DNA of 64,000 nt from an uncultured Clostridia bacterium. Lineage in GTDB: Bacteria > Bacillota > Clostridia > Christensenellales > Pumilibacteraceae. A model generated the notes under the pieces. The model worked only from the letters and a program-made list of their open reading frames with translations. It made no database searches and had not been told where the DNA came from. The position numbers were made by a program, and so were the translations under genes. The stretch spans positions 17,152-81,151 of the forward strand of contig CAKQPR010000008.1 in NCBI GenBank assembly GCA_934270565.1. The letters are read 5' to 3'. Positions 16,667 through 25,343 of the stretch are shown in pieces; the first letter of the stretch is position 1, and each line of letters starts with the position of its first letter.

Positions 16667-17374
16667 TCACAATGCGCGGGCGATTTCTTTTTTCAGCCTG
16701 CCGATTATCTTCTTTTCGAGCCTCGATATGTACGACTGGGAAATCCCCATCATATCCGCGACCTGCTTCTGCGTTTTCTCTTCTCTTCCTTCCAGACCGA
16801 AACGCATTTCCATTATTTCCCGTTCACGCTCTGAAAGACGGTCGATCGCTTCGCGAAGAAGTTGTTTTTCAACCGAATTTTCGATATTCCGCGACACAAG
16901 ATCGGGATCGGTTCCGAGTATGTCGCTCATCAGCAGTTCGTTACCCTCGAAATCGACGTTAAGCGGTTCTTCGAGCGAAACTTCGCTTTTCGTTCTCACG
17001 ATACGCCTTAAATGCATAAGAATTTCGTTCTCGATACAACGTGACGCATAGGTTGCAAGCTTAATATTCTTCTCGGGAGCAAAACTGTTTACCGCCTTGA
17101 TTAGCCCGATTGTCCCAACCGAAATAAGATCGTCCATCTCAACGCCCGTGTTATCGAATTTTCGCGCGATATACACCACGAGGCGTAAATTATGCTCGAT
17201 AAGCGTTGCTTTGGCGGCTTTTGATCCCGTGCCGAGTTCGGAAACGGCGATTTTTTCTTCTTCGGGCGATAGCGGCGTGGGGAGAGCTTCTCCGGCGCTG
17301 AGGTAAAAAACTTCGTCATCACGACTAAGCCCCAAAAAGCGCGCGATTAAGTCAAGCAATTTTTTCAGTTTCAT
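16667..17374 (-). CDS. sigE: RNA polymerase sporulation sigma factor SigE (pro-form)
   Basis: A 235-residue sigma-70 family protein. The first 25-30 residues (MKLKKLLDLIARFLG then RDDEVFYLS) are the expected membrane-associated pro-sequence. Region 2 contains DDLISVGTIGLIKAVNSF, and region 4 ends in QKQVADMMGISQSYISRLEKKI. It directs early mother-cell transcription after cleavage by SpoIIGA. The start overlaps the end of spoIIGA by 23 bp. Unlike the usual spoIIGA-sigE-sigG order, no sigG follows; the next gene converges from the other strand. Confidence 0.95.
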   Translation of the reverse strand: MKLKKLLDLIARFLGLSRDDEVFYLSAGEALPTPLSPEEEKIAVSELGTGSKAAKATLIEHNLRLVVYIARKFDNTGVEMDDLISVGTIGLIKAVNSFAPEKNIKLATYASRCIENEILMHLRRIVRTKSEVSLEEPLNVDFEGNELLMSDILGTDPDLVSRNIENSVEKQLLREAIDRLSEREREIMEMRFGLEGREEKTQKQVADMMGISQSYISRLEKKIIGRLKKEIARAL

Positions 17375-18218
17375 CTACTACTCCTTCCGATCTTTCGATC
17401 GCCTCAAGAATTTCCGCAGGTAAAAGCGCGTCGTATTCGCCGGATTCGCCTATATCGCGCGCGGACGTGCCTATCGCTACGTCATATAATATATGCTTGT
17501 TGTTCCCCGTATATAATATAAAATTATCGGTCGGAAGCAAAGTTATTTTTCCGTCGCCCGTAGCGGTCTTTATATGCTTTGTTTCGAAACTTTTCTTTTC
17601 GGCAAGTTTTATCGTGCCCGTGGCGCTGAGCTTCTTCACAAGCGATTTTGCGCTTATAAGCGCTATCGGAACGCCGTTGTGTTTCATTGCGTTTCCCGTA
17701 TCGACAAACCCGCGGAACGTAACCTCTTCTCCGAAAACGCGAAACGAAAAATCATATGTAAACCGTGCGATTTCCCGTTTGCGTTTTACCGTCGCTAAAG
17801 CGCGTTTTATCATCGAATAAGGAATTAATGCGCCCGCGACGATTGCGAATATCGGAATTTTGAAAAACCTCATATTCAGCGCGGAATTCGCGTCTCCTGT
17901 AATAGCAAAACCGATTGCGAATATCGCTCCGCCAAAACAGAACGTTATAAGCAGGAAAGCAAGCGACGGCAGAACGAATTTTCTCTTTCCCGCAAACAAT
18001 ATCGCGCACAGCGACGAATAGGAAATTCCTCTCAGTACCCACCCTATCCAAGCGGTTTTTATAAGCGGATAAAGAAGCGCAAATGCCGTTCCGACAACGC
18101 AAGCCGCAAAAATCCTCAACCGACTGCGTTTAATTGCACACACGCGATACGTCAGGCGCGCTATCAGATATGTAATCGCCGCGTTATCGAGAATTACAAG
18201 TTCCACATAAACGTCCAT
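17352..18218 (-). CDS. spoIIGA: Sporulation sigma-E processing peptidase SpoIIGA
   Basis: A 288-residue membrane-bound aspartic protease. About five membrane helices occupy residues 1-140. The cytoplasmic protease domain follows with the catalytic motif FVDTGN (Asp173). It cleaves pro-SigE after a forespore signal through SpoIIR, which is not in the window. It is translationally coupled to sigE by overlap. The ATG at 18218 lies only a few bases after a TATCAT-like -10, so the leader is very short; the -35 and any 0A boxes could not be assigned with confidence. Confidence 0.92.
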   Translation of the reverse strand: MDVYVELVILDNAAITYLIARLTYRVCAIKRSRLRIFAACVVGTAFALLYPLIKTAWIGWVLRGISYSSLCAILFAGKRKFVLPSLAFLLITFCFGGAIFAIGFAITGDANSALNMRFFKIPIFAIVAGALIPYSMIKRALATVKRKREIARFTYDFSFRVFGEEVTFRGFVDTGNAMKHNGVPIALISAKSLVKKLSATGTIKLAEKKSFETKHIKTATGDGKITLLPTDNFILYTGNNKHILYDVAIGTSARDIGESGEYDALLPAEILEAIERSEGVVDETEKIA

Positions 18219-18347
18219 ACCATTATGATACCACGAGAAAAAACGGCAATAAACGTAAATTGACGAGAAAATTGCCGAAATAAAGAAAATTCCCCGCAGG
18301 CTATTGCCCGAAAGGAATTTAATATCGATATGAAATTTTACTGCGAG

Positions 18348-19508
18348 TTATTTTTTCTTTCTCTCGTTTAGAATACGCAGGAATTCGGGGAAATCGTCTT
18401 CGGCGTCGATACGCGAAGTTCCGACAGCGGGGCGGCGGGTGTTTGCCACAGTTACGCGCGGCTGTTCCTGCTGTTGCGCGGGTGCGGGACGGACGGGAAT
18501 TTCGTTCGGCTTGCGGACAACGCCGGAGATCGTGCCTTCCGCGCGCTGGCTTCTGACGGGATCGTCAAATCCGGTAGCGATTACCGTAACGAGAATTTCC
18601 TCGCTCATACTCTCGCGGATATCGGCGCCGAAAATTATGTTTGCTCCGGGGTGAACGACCTCGCGGACAAGCTCGGTCGCTTCGTTGATTTCGTCAAGCG
18701 TCATATCTTCCGAACCCATTACGTTAAGTATAACGCGGGTAGCGCCTTCGATCGAAGTTTCGAGCAAAGGACTGTTGACGGCGAGCTTAACCGCATCCAT
18801 AGTGCGTTTCTCGCCTCTGCCTCTGCCTATGCCCATATGCGCGATACCGCTGTTGCGCATTACGGTGCACACGTCTGCAAAATCAAGGTTGATAAGCGCT
18901 GGCGTAACAACGAGGTCGCTGATAGCCTGAATACCCTGACGAAGAACGTCGTCCGCGTGCTTGAAAGCCTCTTTAAGCGGCATTTTGGGCGCAAGATTCA
19001 TAAGTTTCTGGTTGGGAACGACAACGATACCGTCAACGACCTTCTTAAGGTTTGCGATACCGATTTCGGCGTGATCCATTCTCGGTCTGCCTTCGAACAG
19101 GAAAGGCTTAGTCACGACGGCGATCGTAAGTTTACCCATTTCCTTGGCGATGCTTGCGATAACCGGAGCCGCGCCCGTTCCCGTGCCGCCGCCCATACCG
19201 GCGGTTACGAACACGAGATCTGCGTCTTTTATCGCCGCTGAAATGGCAAGTCTGCTTTCTTCCGCCGATTTCTGACCTTTTTCGGGATCCGCTCCCGCAC
19301 CCTGACCGTGCGTAAGTTTATCGCCTATCTGAATTCTTGTCTCGGCTTTAGACATGCTAAGCGCTTGAAGATCTGTATTTACGGCAATAAAACGCGCGCT
19401 TTTCACTCCTGCGTCGATCATACTGTTTACGGCATTTCCACCGCCGCCGCCCACACCGACAACGACAATATTCGCCGGCATTCTGAGCATATCTTTATTA
19501 TCAAACAT
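18348..19508 (-). CDS. ftsZ: Cell division protein FtsZ
   Basis: A 386-residue tubulin homologue of normal length. The N-terminal GTPase contains GVGGGGGNAVN and the tubulin signature GGGTGTGAAPV. The polymerisation domain follows, then a variable proline/glutamine linker and the conserved C-terminal tail DDFPEFLRIL that binds FtsA and other partners. It assembles the Z-ring at midcell and at the asymmetric sporulation septum. It is the last gene of ftsQ-ftsA-ftsZ, 12 bp behind ftsA. Confidence 0.97.
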   Translation of the reverse strand: MFDNKDMLRMPANIVVVGVGGGGGNAVNSMIDAGVKSARFIAVNTDLQALSMSKAETRIQIGDKLTHGQGAGADPEKGQKSAEESRLAISAAIKDADLVFVTAGMGGGTGTGAAPVIASIAKEMGKLTIAVVTKPFLFEGRPRMDHAEIGIANLKKVVDGIVVVPNQKLMNLAPKMPLKEAFKHADDVLRQGIQAISDLVVTPALINLDFADVCTVMRNSGIAHMGIGRGRGEKRTMDAVKLAVNSPLLETSIEGATRVILNVMGSEDMTLDEINEATELVREVVHPGANIIFGADIRESMSEEILVTVIATGFDDPVRSQRAEGTISGVVRKPNEIPVRPAPAQQQEQPRVTVANTRRPAVGTSRIDAEDDFPEFLRILNERKKK

Positions 19509-19520
19509 AATTGAATCCTC

Positions 19521-20675
19521 CTATTTTTTGAACAAGCGGGCAAAGAACCCTTTCTTTTCAACAGAATCGTTTTTTACAGCCATATCGAGAAGTCCGTAAG
19601 AAGCGGAAGCCTCGGGGCGATTAACCTGCGGGAACGGCGGCACGGCAACGGAAACGTTTCTGCCGATACGCGCTCCGAGCACGTCTTTTGCGCCGCGAAT
19701 ATAAGAAATTCCGCCGCCCGTGAGCATATACGTTACATACGTGGGAATTTCGTATTCGCACGCCGCAAGGCATTTATTTACGGTGTTCGCAATCGTAAGA
19801 ACTCTGTGCGAAACTATTTCGTTTACGAGCTTGGTCGGGAATTCGACAATGCCGTCGGCAGTCGAAATTTCGTACACGTCGTCGTCCGACGGATCGAGCG
19901 TGAGTACTACTTTGCGCTTGAGCTCTTCCGCGACCGAGAACGGCGTTTCGAGCGCAGTGGCAAGATCGGCGGTGATATTTCCTCCGCCCATCGAGAATGA
20001 CGATAGCGCAAGCATACCGTCGCCGCGAACGACGCTTACCGTCGAGGTAAGATATCCTACGTCGATGAGGACGGCTGTCGCGTCGCGTTTTTCGTCCGGA
20101 ATTAACAGTAAAGCTTCGGCAAGCGGCGAACAAACGAATTCGACTTCGGACACGCCCATATCGAGCAGAACGCCTTTGATATCGTCGGTAAACGCTTTAT
20201 CCGCCAAAAAGTAAGAAAGTACGCCGCCAAAACGCGCGGTAACTTGTCCGATCGGCGAAATAATTCTGCGCTCGTTGTCAATCGTGTAATATACAGGCTG
20301 AATATTTATAACCTCGTATGCTTCGGGGTCGAAATCTTCGCCCTGCGAATGAAGCTCGAAAACGTCCGTTTCTTTGAGTTTACGCTTGCGGTTGAAAACG
20401 GTGTTGACCTCTTTCGTAACGAGAACGCAAGCTTCCCCCGGGACGCCGACGTAAACCTTGTCGATCTTAACGCCCGCGATCTTAGCCGCATCGTTAAGCG
20501 CCTTTGCGATAGACGAAGGCAGACTTTTCCGATCGATCCAGTCGCCGAACATAAAGCCGGCGTAAGGAACAGCCGCTTTACCCGCGACGCGCAACGTACC
20601 GTTTGCACCCTTCGAGCCGATAAGGACGGTTATTTTTTCGGTTCCGAAATCAAGAATTACGCTGTTTGTAATCAT
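19521..20675 (-). CDS. ftsA: Cell division protein FtsA
   Basis: A 384-residue actin-like ATPase. The N-terminal ILDFGTEKITVLIG is the phosphate-1 loop, and VLIDVGYLTSTVSVV the phosphate-2 loop. A 1C subdomain lies between them. TGGGISYIRG is the adenosine motif. The C-terminal EKKGFFARLFKK is the amphipathic membrane-targeting helix that tethers FtsZ filaments. It lies between ftsQ and ftsZ in the conserved division cluster. Confidence 0.95.
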   Translation of the reverse strand: MITNSVILDFGTEKITVLIGSKGANGTLRVAGKAAVPYAGFMFGDWIDRKSLPSSIAKALNDAAKIAGVKIDKVYVGVPGEACVLVTKEVNTVFNRKRKLKETDVFELHSQGEDFDPEAYEVINIQPVYYTIDNERRIISPIGQVTARFGGVLSYFLADKAFTDDIKGVLLDMGVSEVEFVCSPLAEALLLIPDEKRDATAVLIDVGYLTSTVSVVRGDGMLALSSFSMGGGNITADLATALETPFSVAEELKRKVVLTLDPSDDDVYEISTADGIVEFPTKLVNEIVSHRVLTIANTVNKCLAACEYEIPTYVTYMLTGGGISYIRGAKDVLGARIGRNVSVAVPPFPQVNRPEASASYGLLDMAVKNDSVEKKGFFARLFKK

Positions 20676-20702
20676 TTTATCTCCTGATTGATCCTTCGTA
20701 CT

Positions 20703-21491
20703 TTAATTGTTCTTTTCTCCGACCGTTACGACGTATTTTTGTTCGCTGCGGTTGAAGTAAACACGCATCTTTTTGTTCATGTAATTGTCTTCGCGATCGA
20801 AGTAAGTGCTTAACGCAAGTCTGAGTTCGGGAACAAGATCGTCAAGATCTCCGCTGAACTCGATTTCCGTTCCCGTCCGCATTTTAACGAAAAACTCTCT
20901 GTTCGAAGAAATCCTGCTTATGTCTATGCTCTCGAAAATTTCCATCTTTTTCTGAAGCGACGTATATTCGAGAATCTGAAGCTTGTCTATCGTTTCGGTA
21001 AACTTTGTTATAAACTTCCCTTCGGTCGAGTCGGCGGCGAAAGCCGTTTTTCCTGCCGAAGTTTCGGTCGGGGCGCTCAGTGCCGTGAATTTTATGTATT
21101 TGTCGGGATCGTCGGTAGTCGATAATATTTTGCCGTCGTATCCCGCGAGCAAAGTCTGCTCTCCCGCCGCGATTGCGTAATACGGGAAAAGCTTGCGGAA
21201 ATTTATGTACACGCGATCGGGAAACTTGCGCTCGATATTTATTACTTCGACTTGCGGCATTTTGCTTTCGACGGTTTCGATTATTTTCTTTTCGCTCAGA
21301 AGGAAAATGCTTCTTCCCGTCTTGATTTCGTTGACGTTGAAATCGGCAACCTGTTCGCACAGCTCCTGATCGTCGTCGTTAGTGCAATAGGCGTAAACGA
21401 ACCGAACCGAAAACACCGCGCTTGACAACACAATCAGCGTGGTTACCGCGAAAAGTATGCAAAACAGAATAATCAGACGTTTGTTTCTCAT
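20703..21491 (-). CDS. ftsQ: Cell division protein FtsQ/DivIB
   Basis: A 262-residue bitopic protein. A short basic N-terminus (MRNKR) precedes one membrane helix (residues 7-30). A POTRA domain follows (residues 45-115, with VESKMPQVEVINIERKFPDRVYINF) and then the FtsQ beta domain. It belongs to the septal wall synthesis complex with FtsL/DivIC and FtsW/FtsI. It is the first gene of the ftsQ-ftsA-ftsZ operon here; a terminator-like hairpin separates it from murA upstream. Confidence 0.88.
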   Translation of the reverse strand: MRNKRLIILFCILFAVTTLIVLSSAVFSVRFVYAYCTNDDDQELCEQVADFNVNEIKTGRSIFLLSEKKIIETVESKMPQVEVINIERKFPDRVYINFRKLFPYYAIAAGEQTLLAGYDGKILSTTDDPDKYIKFTALSAPTETSAGKTAFAADSTEGKFITKFTETIDKLQILEYTSLQKKMEIFESIDISRISSNREFFVKMRTGTEIEFSGDLDDLVPELRLALSTYFDREDNYMNKKMRVYFNRSEQKYVVTVGEKNN

Positions 21492-21583
21492 AAATCTCTT
21501 GCTTTTCGGCGCTCTGATTTCAGCTTTGATCGGAAGCTAATCTTTTGATATTATAACATCTATCGACGAAAAAGGCAAGAAAA

Positions 21584-21640
21584 AACGCTCAATCGGATAA
21601 AATTTTTATATCCGTGCAAAAAGCAATCCGATCGAGCGTT
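21584..21640. terminator. Hairpin between murA and ftsQ
   Basis: AACGCTC-A-ATCGGAT pairs with ATCCGAT-C-GAGCGTT across a 27-nt loop, 19 bp past the murA stop. The long loop and weak T-run make it a likely but not certain terminator. Confidence 0.55.
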
Positions 21641-21658
21641 GCATAACGCGTATAGGTT

Positions 21659-22909
21659 TTAAATCCGTCGCACGTCTGCGCCGAGAGAAGCAAGATCGCG
21701 TTCGAATTTATAATATCCCCTGTCAACGTGGCAAATGCCGCTTACGGTGCTCTCGCCTTCCGCTCCGAGCGCGGCAACGATCAAAGCCGCTCCCCCGCGA
21801 AGATCTTTTGCCTCAACGCTCGTGCCGCGTAACTTTTTCACGCCGCGAACAACCGCAACTCTGTCCTTTACCGATATGCGAGCGCCCATCTTTGCAAGTT
21901 CTTTCGTGTACCCGAAACGGTTTTCGAACAGATTTTCCACCATAACCGAAGTTCCCGCCGCAGTGGAAAGCGAAGCGACGGTTTGCGCCTGCATGTCGGT
22001 CGGAAACCCCGAATACGGTTGCGTTTCGATTTTGGAAACCGCTTTTAGCCTGCCGTTCGAAACAACCCTTACGCCCGCGCCGTCGCGTCTGATATCGACG
22101 CCCGCCGCGGTGAATTTTTCTATCACGCCCGAAATCAATGCGGGGTCGAGGTTGCGGACGTAAATATCGCCGCCAGCCGCAGCGCACGCCGCAATAAAAG
22201 TTCCGCCGATAATGCGGTCGGGCACGGGAGTAAATTCGCAGCCTCCAAGCTCCTTTACGCCGTCGACAACGATCAGATCCCCTCCCGCTCCCGCGACCTT
22301 ACCGCCGCAAGAGTTGATAAACCGCGCAAGATCGACGATTTCGGGTTCGCGGGCGGCATTTCGTATTATCGTTCTGCCTTTTGCGGTTGCCGCCGCCATA
22401 ATCGCGTTTTCGGTTGCGCCCACGCTCGGAAAATCGAATACGATTTCGCCGCCTTTCAGTTCCGATCCGTCGCAAACGATCTTTCCGTCAGATTCGGAAA
22501 TTCTAACCCCGAGTTTGCCGAGCCCGTAAATATGCAGATCTATAGGTCTAAGCCCTATATCGCACCCGCCGGGGTAACCGATACAAGCTTCGCCGAGCCT
22601 CCCGACGAGAGGTCCGAGGATAAAAACGGACGAACGTATTCTGCCCGTCACCGCACAATCGGCTTCGGCGTTGGTCACTTCTCTCGCGTCGATTACCAGA
22701 TCGCCGTTTTCCCATCGCGATTTAACCCCGTAAGACGCGACGATATCGAGCATATCCGAAACGTCGCCGAGCGGTGCGCAGTTATGTAATTTAATTTCTC
22801 CGCGGCATAACAGCGAACAAGCCACAATCGGCAATACGGCGTTTTTTGCCGCACAGACGCCGATATCTCCGCAGAGCCTGTTTCCTCCTTTAATCATTAA
22901 AACATCCAT
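21659..22909 (-). CDS. murA: UDP-N-acetylglucosamine 1-carboxyvinyltransferase
   Basis: A 416-residue EPSP-synthase-fold enzyme for the first committed step of peptidoglycan synthesis. AAKNAVLP carries the conserved Lys. The catalytic loop GYPGGCDIGLRPIDLH keeps Cys116, so the usual fosfomycin target is intact. The open frame runs upstream to 23305, but ATG 22909 has GGGAG 7 nt upstream and begins the conserved MIKGGN strand. It is 11 bp behind the MntP/YtaF-type gene, likely one transcript. Confidence 0.93.
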   Translation of the reverse strand: MDVLMIKGGNRLCGDIGVCAAKNAVLPIVACSLLCRGEIKLHNCAPLGDVSDMLDIVASYGVKSRWENGDLVIDAREVTNAEADCAVTGRIRSSVFILGPLVGRLGEACIGYPGGCDIGLRPIDLHIYGLGKLGVRISESDGKIVCDGSELKGGEIVFDFPSVGATENAIMAAATAKGRTIIRNAAREPEIVDLARFINSCGGKVAGAGGDLIVVDGVKELGGCEFTPVPDRIIGGTFIAACAAAGGDIYVRNLDPALISGVIEKFTAAGVDIRRDGAGVRVVSNGRLKAVSKIETQPYSGFPTDMQAQTVASLSTAAGTSVMVENLFENRFGYTKELAKMGARISVKDRVAVVRGVKKLRGTSVEAKDLRGGAALIVAALGAEGESTVSGICHVDRGYYKFERDLASLGADVRRI

Positions 22910-22920
22910 AGTTTTCTCCC

Positions 22921-23430
22921 TTAAAAAGCCGATTTGTATATTCCGATAAGCATCAGCGCCACGCCCGAAACGGCGGAAGCGCTTTTTGCCGTGTTGCGGA
23001 GTTGTGCGCAACGCGCGCCGAGAAGAAGAAAAACGAAATGCGCAAGAAACGCGCCCGCAGCATAGATTATTATAAACGCTACGTTTCCTCCGCCGAGCGC
23101 GAGACAGCTGACGCCCGCGTCCACGCTTACGGCAAGCCCGAGCGCGGCAACTCCGCCGTTCTTGCGTTCTATGGTAAGGCTTTTCTTTCCGAAAGACGAA
23201 AGATAATTCCTCGCGCCGAGAAAAACAAAAATCGCTCCGCCCGCTTTCCCGAGAAGCGGAAAAGCAGACGATACGAATTCGCCCGCAATACCGCAAATCA
23301 CGCAAACGAAAAAGGTAAAGCTCGCGGCATACAAAATTTCAGATACGTTCAGTTCTTCTCCGAGCCCGTATGCGACGGCGGCAAAATACGCGTCAACGCT
23401 TACGGCTATTATCGTAATCGCATATGTCAT
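22921..23430 (-). CDS. MntP/YtaF-family small membrane protein
   Basis: A 169-residue protein with about six helices. It contains two internally similar halves with VSVDAYFAAVAYGLG near the start and LAVSVDAGVSCLALG in the middle. These Asp-bearing repeats mark the MntP (manganese efflux) / YtaF (sporulation membrane protein) superfamily. Here YtaF-like is slightly preferred because of the short length and the absence of a riboswitch, but this is a judgement call. The start is placed at ATG 23430 with GGAG about 12 nt upstream; the frame extends to 23517 without support. Confidence 0.7.
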   Translation of the reverse strand: MTYAITIIAVSVDAYFAAVAYGLGEELNVSEILYAASFTFFVCVICGIAGEFVSSAFPLLGKAGGAIFVFLGARNYLSSFGKKSLTIERKNGGVAALGLAVSVDAGVSCLALGGGNVAFIIIYAAGAFLAHFVFLLLGARCAQLRNTAKSASAVSGVALMLIGIYKSAF

Positions 23431-23527
23431 CTTCGGTTCTCCGTCATACTCTATAATATGACGTTGCGATCGCTTCCGTTCGGGGTAAAAACCGATATAC
23501 GTTGATATTAGGAGCACGCAAAAAACA

Positions 23528-23552
23528 GCGACCGTTCGGTATGAACGATCGC
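23528..23552 (-). terminator. Hairpin upstream of murA/ytaF-like genes
   Basis: GCGA-C-CGTTC / GAACG-A-TCGC with a GGTAT loop, followed on the minus strand by TGTTTTTTGC. It lies 29 bp past the symporter stop codon and probably terminates that transcript. Confidence 0.75.
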
Positions 23553-23581
23553 CGTAAGAAACGTATTGAATTTAATGTCGG

Positions 23582-25129
23582 TTAAATATTTTCCGTCGCG
23601 ACTTCTTCCTCGTCGCGGTACTCTCTCGCTTTATCGAAAAGCGCAACCACTTCGTCCGAAGGTTTCGGAGTAAGCAACGAAGTTACGACTGCCGCAACCA
23701 TACTGAGCACGAACCCCGGGAGCAATTCGTAAACCTGCGTGTTTGCGATTACCGAAGTGAAACCGTAATACTCGAAGTTGAAGAATATCATCCAGAGTAC
23801 GGACACAACGAAGCCCGTGATAATACCCGCGTTTGCGCCCTTGTAATTGAAGCGTTTCCAGTAAAGCGCAAGGATCATCGACGGACCGAACGCCGCTCCG
23901 AAAATCGACCATGCCGCGGACACGAGGCTCATAATACTCGTGTCGCCCGCAACGAGCGCGATAACGAGCGCGATCGCAGTGACTGCGGCGACGGTAGCTC
24001 TGCCCACCCAAAGGAGCTCTTTATCCGAAGCGTTTTTGCGTATCGTGGTTTTGTAAATATCCGAGGCGAACGAGCTCGACGAAGCAAGAAGCTGAGAGTC
24101 GGCTGTGGACATAGCCGCTGCGACGATTGCCGCGAGCATAAAGCCGCCTATAAGCGCAACCGCTCCCCAGCTCATCATTTTGCGGACGAGAACGACGAAC
24201 ACCTGTTCTTTGTTGTCCTCCATGGCAGGGCCGAAGTAGACGCGCGCCACGAGCGCCATAACGGTAGTCATAATAAGAATGAGCGCGATCCAGACGATAC
24301 CGAGGATCTGCGAACGTTTCATTTCTTTTTCGTTCTTGATTGCCATATAGCGGACGAGAATATGCGGCATACCGGCATAGCCGAGTCCCCAACTGAGTCC
24401 CGTAAGCATACTTGCTACGCTTGCCCAGTCGAATTTACCGGAGCTCAAGAAGCTGAAGTAATTCTCGCCGACTGCCATATCGGGAGCTTTCACGCCGTTG
24501 CCGATAACGCCGCAAGCGACTACCGGTACGAGCATAAGCGCGACAAGCATCAGCATACCCTGTATAAAGTCCGTCCAGCAAACCGCGTTGAACCCGCCGA
24601 GAAGCGTGTACGCGACGATAACGAGCGCCGAAATAATCATAGCGATTTTTTCGTCTATACCCATAACGGTGGAGAAAATCGTTCCGCAAGCCTTGATGGA
24701 AGAAGCCGCATAAATGCAGTAAGCAACAACGAAGATTATAGCGCATATGACGCGAAGAAGCGGATTTTTCTCTTTAAATCTGTTCTGGAAGAATTGCGGA
24801 ACGGTAATCGAGTCGTCCGCAACGATCGAGAAACGGCGAAGTTTCGGCGCAATGAACAGCCACGCGAGAATTGTGCCGATCAGAAGCCCGATCGAAATCC
24901 ACACCTGTCCGAGACCGTACATATAGATCGATCCGGGAAGCCCCATAAGAATCCAAGCGCTCATGTCGGAAGCGCCCGCACTCAAAGCGGAAACGAGACC
25001 GTTCATCTGTCTGCCGCCGAGGAAATAGTCCTTATCGCCCTTGTCTTTCGACTTAACGAAGAACCAGATCCCGACCGCAAGAACGGAAATAAAGTACAGT
25101 ATAAACGAAGTCAATTCATAATAGTTCAT
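23582..25129 (-). CDS. Sodium/solute symporter, PutP-like (proline)
   Basis: A 515-residue SSSF transporter with about 13 membrane helices. SSF signatures are clear: GGRQMNGLVSALSAGASDMSAWILMGLPG (residues 40-70) and WTDFIQGMLMLVAL. The sodium-site region AAIVAAAMSTADSQLLASSS is present. The Ser-Asp-Met-Ser pattern favours proline. Proline uptake would feed osmoprotection or Stickland-type metabolism. ATG 25129 has GGAG 6 nt upstream; the frame runs on to 25207 across the promoter, which is why the shorter start was chosen. Confidence 0.85.
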   Translation of the reverse strand: MNYYELTSFILYFISVLAVGIWFFVKSKDKGDKDYFLGGRQMNGLVSALSAGASDMSAWILMGLPGSIYMYGLGQVWISIGLLIGTILAWLFIAPKLRRFSIVADDSITVPQFFQNRFKEKNPLLRVICAIIFVVAYCIYAASSIKACGTIFSTVMGIDEKIAMIISALVIVAYTLLGGFNAVCWTDFIQGMLMLVALMLVPVVACGVIGNGVKAPDMAVGENYFSFLSSGKFDWASVASMLTGLSWGLGYAGMPHILVRYMAIKNEKEMKRSQILGIVWIALILIMTTVMALVARVYFGPAMEDNKEQVFVVLVRKMMSWGAVALIGGFMLAAIVAAAMSTADSQLLASSSSFASDIYKTTIRKNASDKELLWVGRATVAAVTAIALVIALVAGDTSIMSLVSAAWSIFGAAFGPSMILALYWKRFNYKGANAGIITGFVVSVLWMIFFNFEYYGFTSVIANTQVYELLPGFVLSMVAAVVTSLLTPKPSDEVVALFDKAREYRDEEEVATENI

Positions 25130-25178
25130 ATTCTCTCCGATATGCGCCCGCATAAGTCCGCAACGCGCTAACCTATTT

Positions 25179-25207
25179 ATTTTAGTAGAATTTGACGAAA
25201 AAGTCAA
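25179..25207 (-). promoter_or_regulatory. Promoter of the symporter gene
   Basis: Minus strand TTGACT, 17 bp and TAAAAT, about 50 bp before the chosen start. Confidence 0.7.
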
Positions 25208-25285
25208 ATGTTTGAACGATATATGACGAATTTATGATAAAAACATTGTAAAATAGCACGGTTTTGGCACGCGTAAACAGGGCGT

Positions 25286-25314
25286 TTGACAAATGCGGAA
25301 AAATATGTTATATT
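25286..25314 (+). promoter_or_regulatory. Promoter of citrate synthase-ClC
   Basis: TTGACA, 17 bp and TATATT on the plus strand. It lies across the first codons of the longest frame and so supports the later start at 25344. Confidence 0.75.
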
Positions 25315-25343
25315 ATTTTAGAAAAAATCGCAGGAGATACGCT

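Noticed and set aside
22910..23305. N-terminal extension of MurA
   Set aside because: The upstream frame runs over the MntP/YtaF-type gene, and the ATG at 22909 has the ribosome site and the conserved start of MurA.
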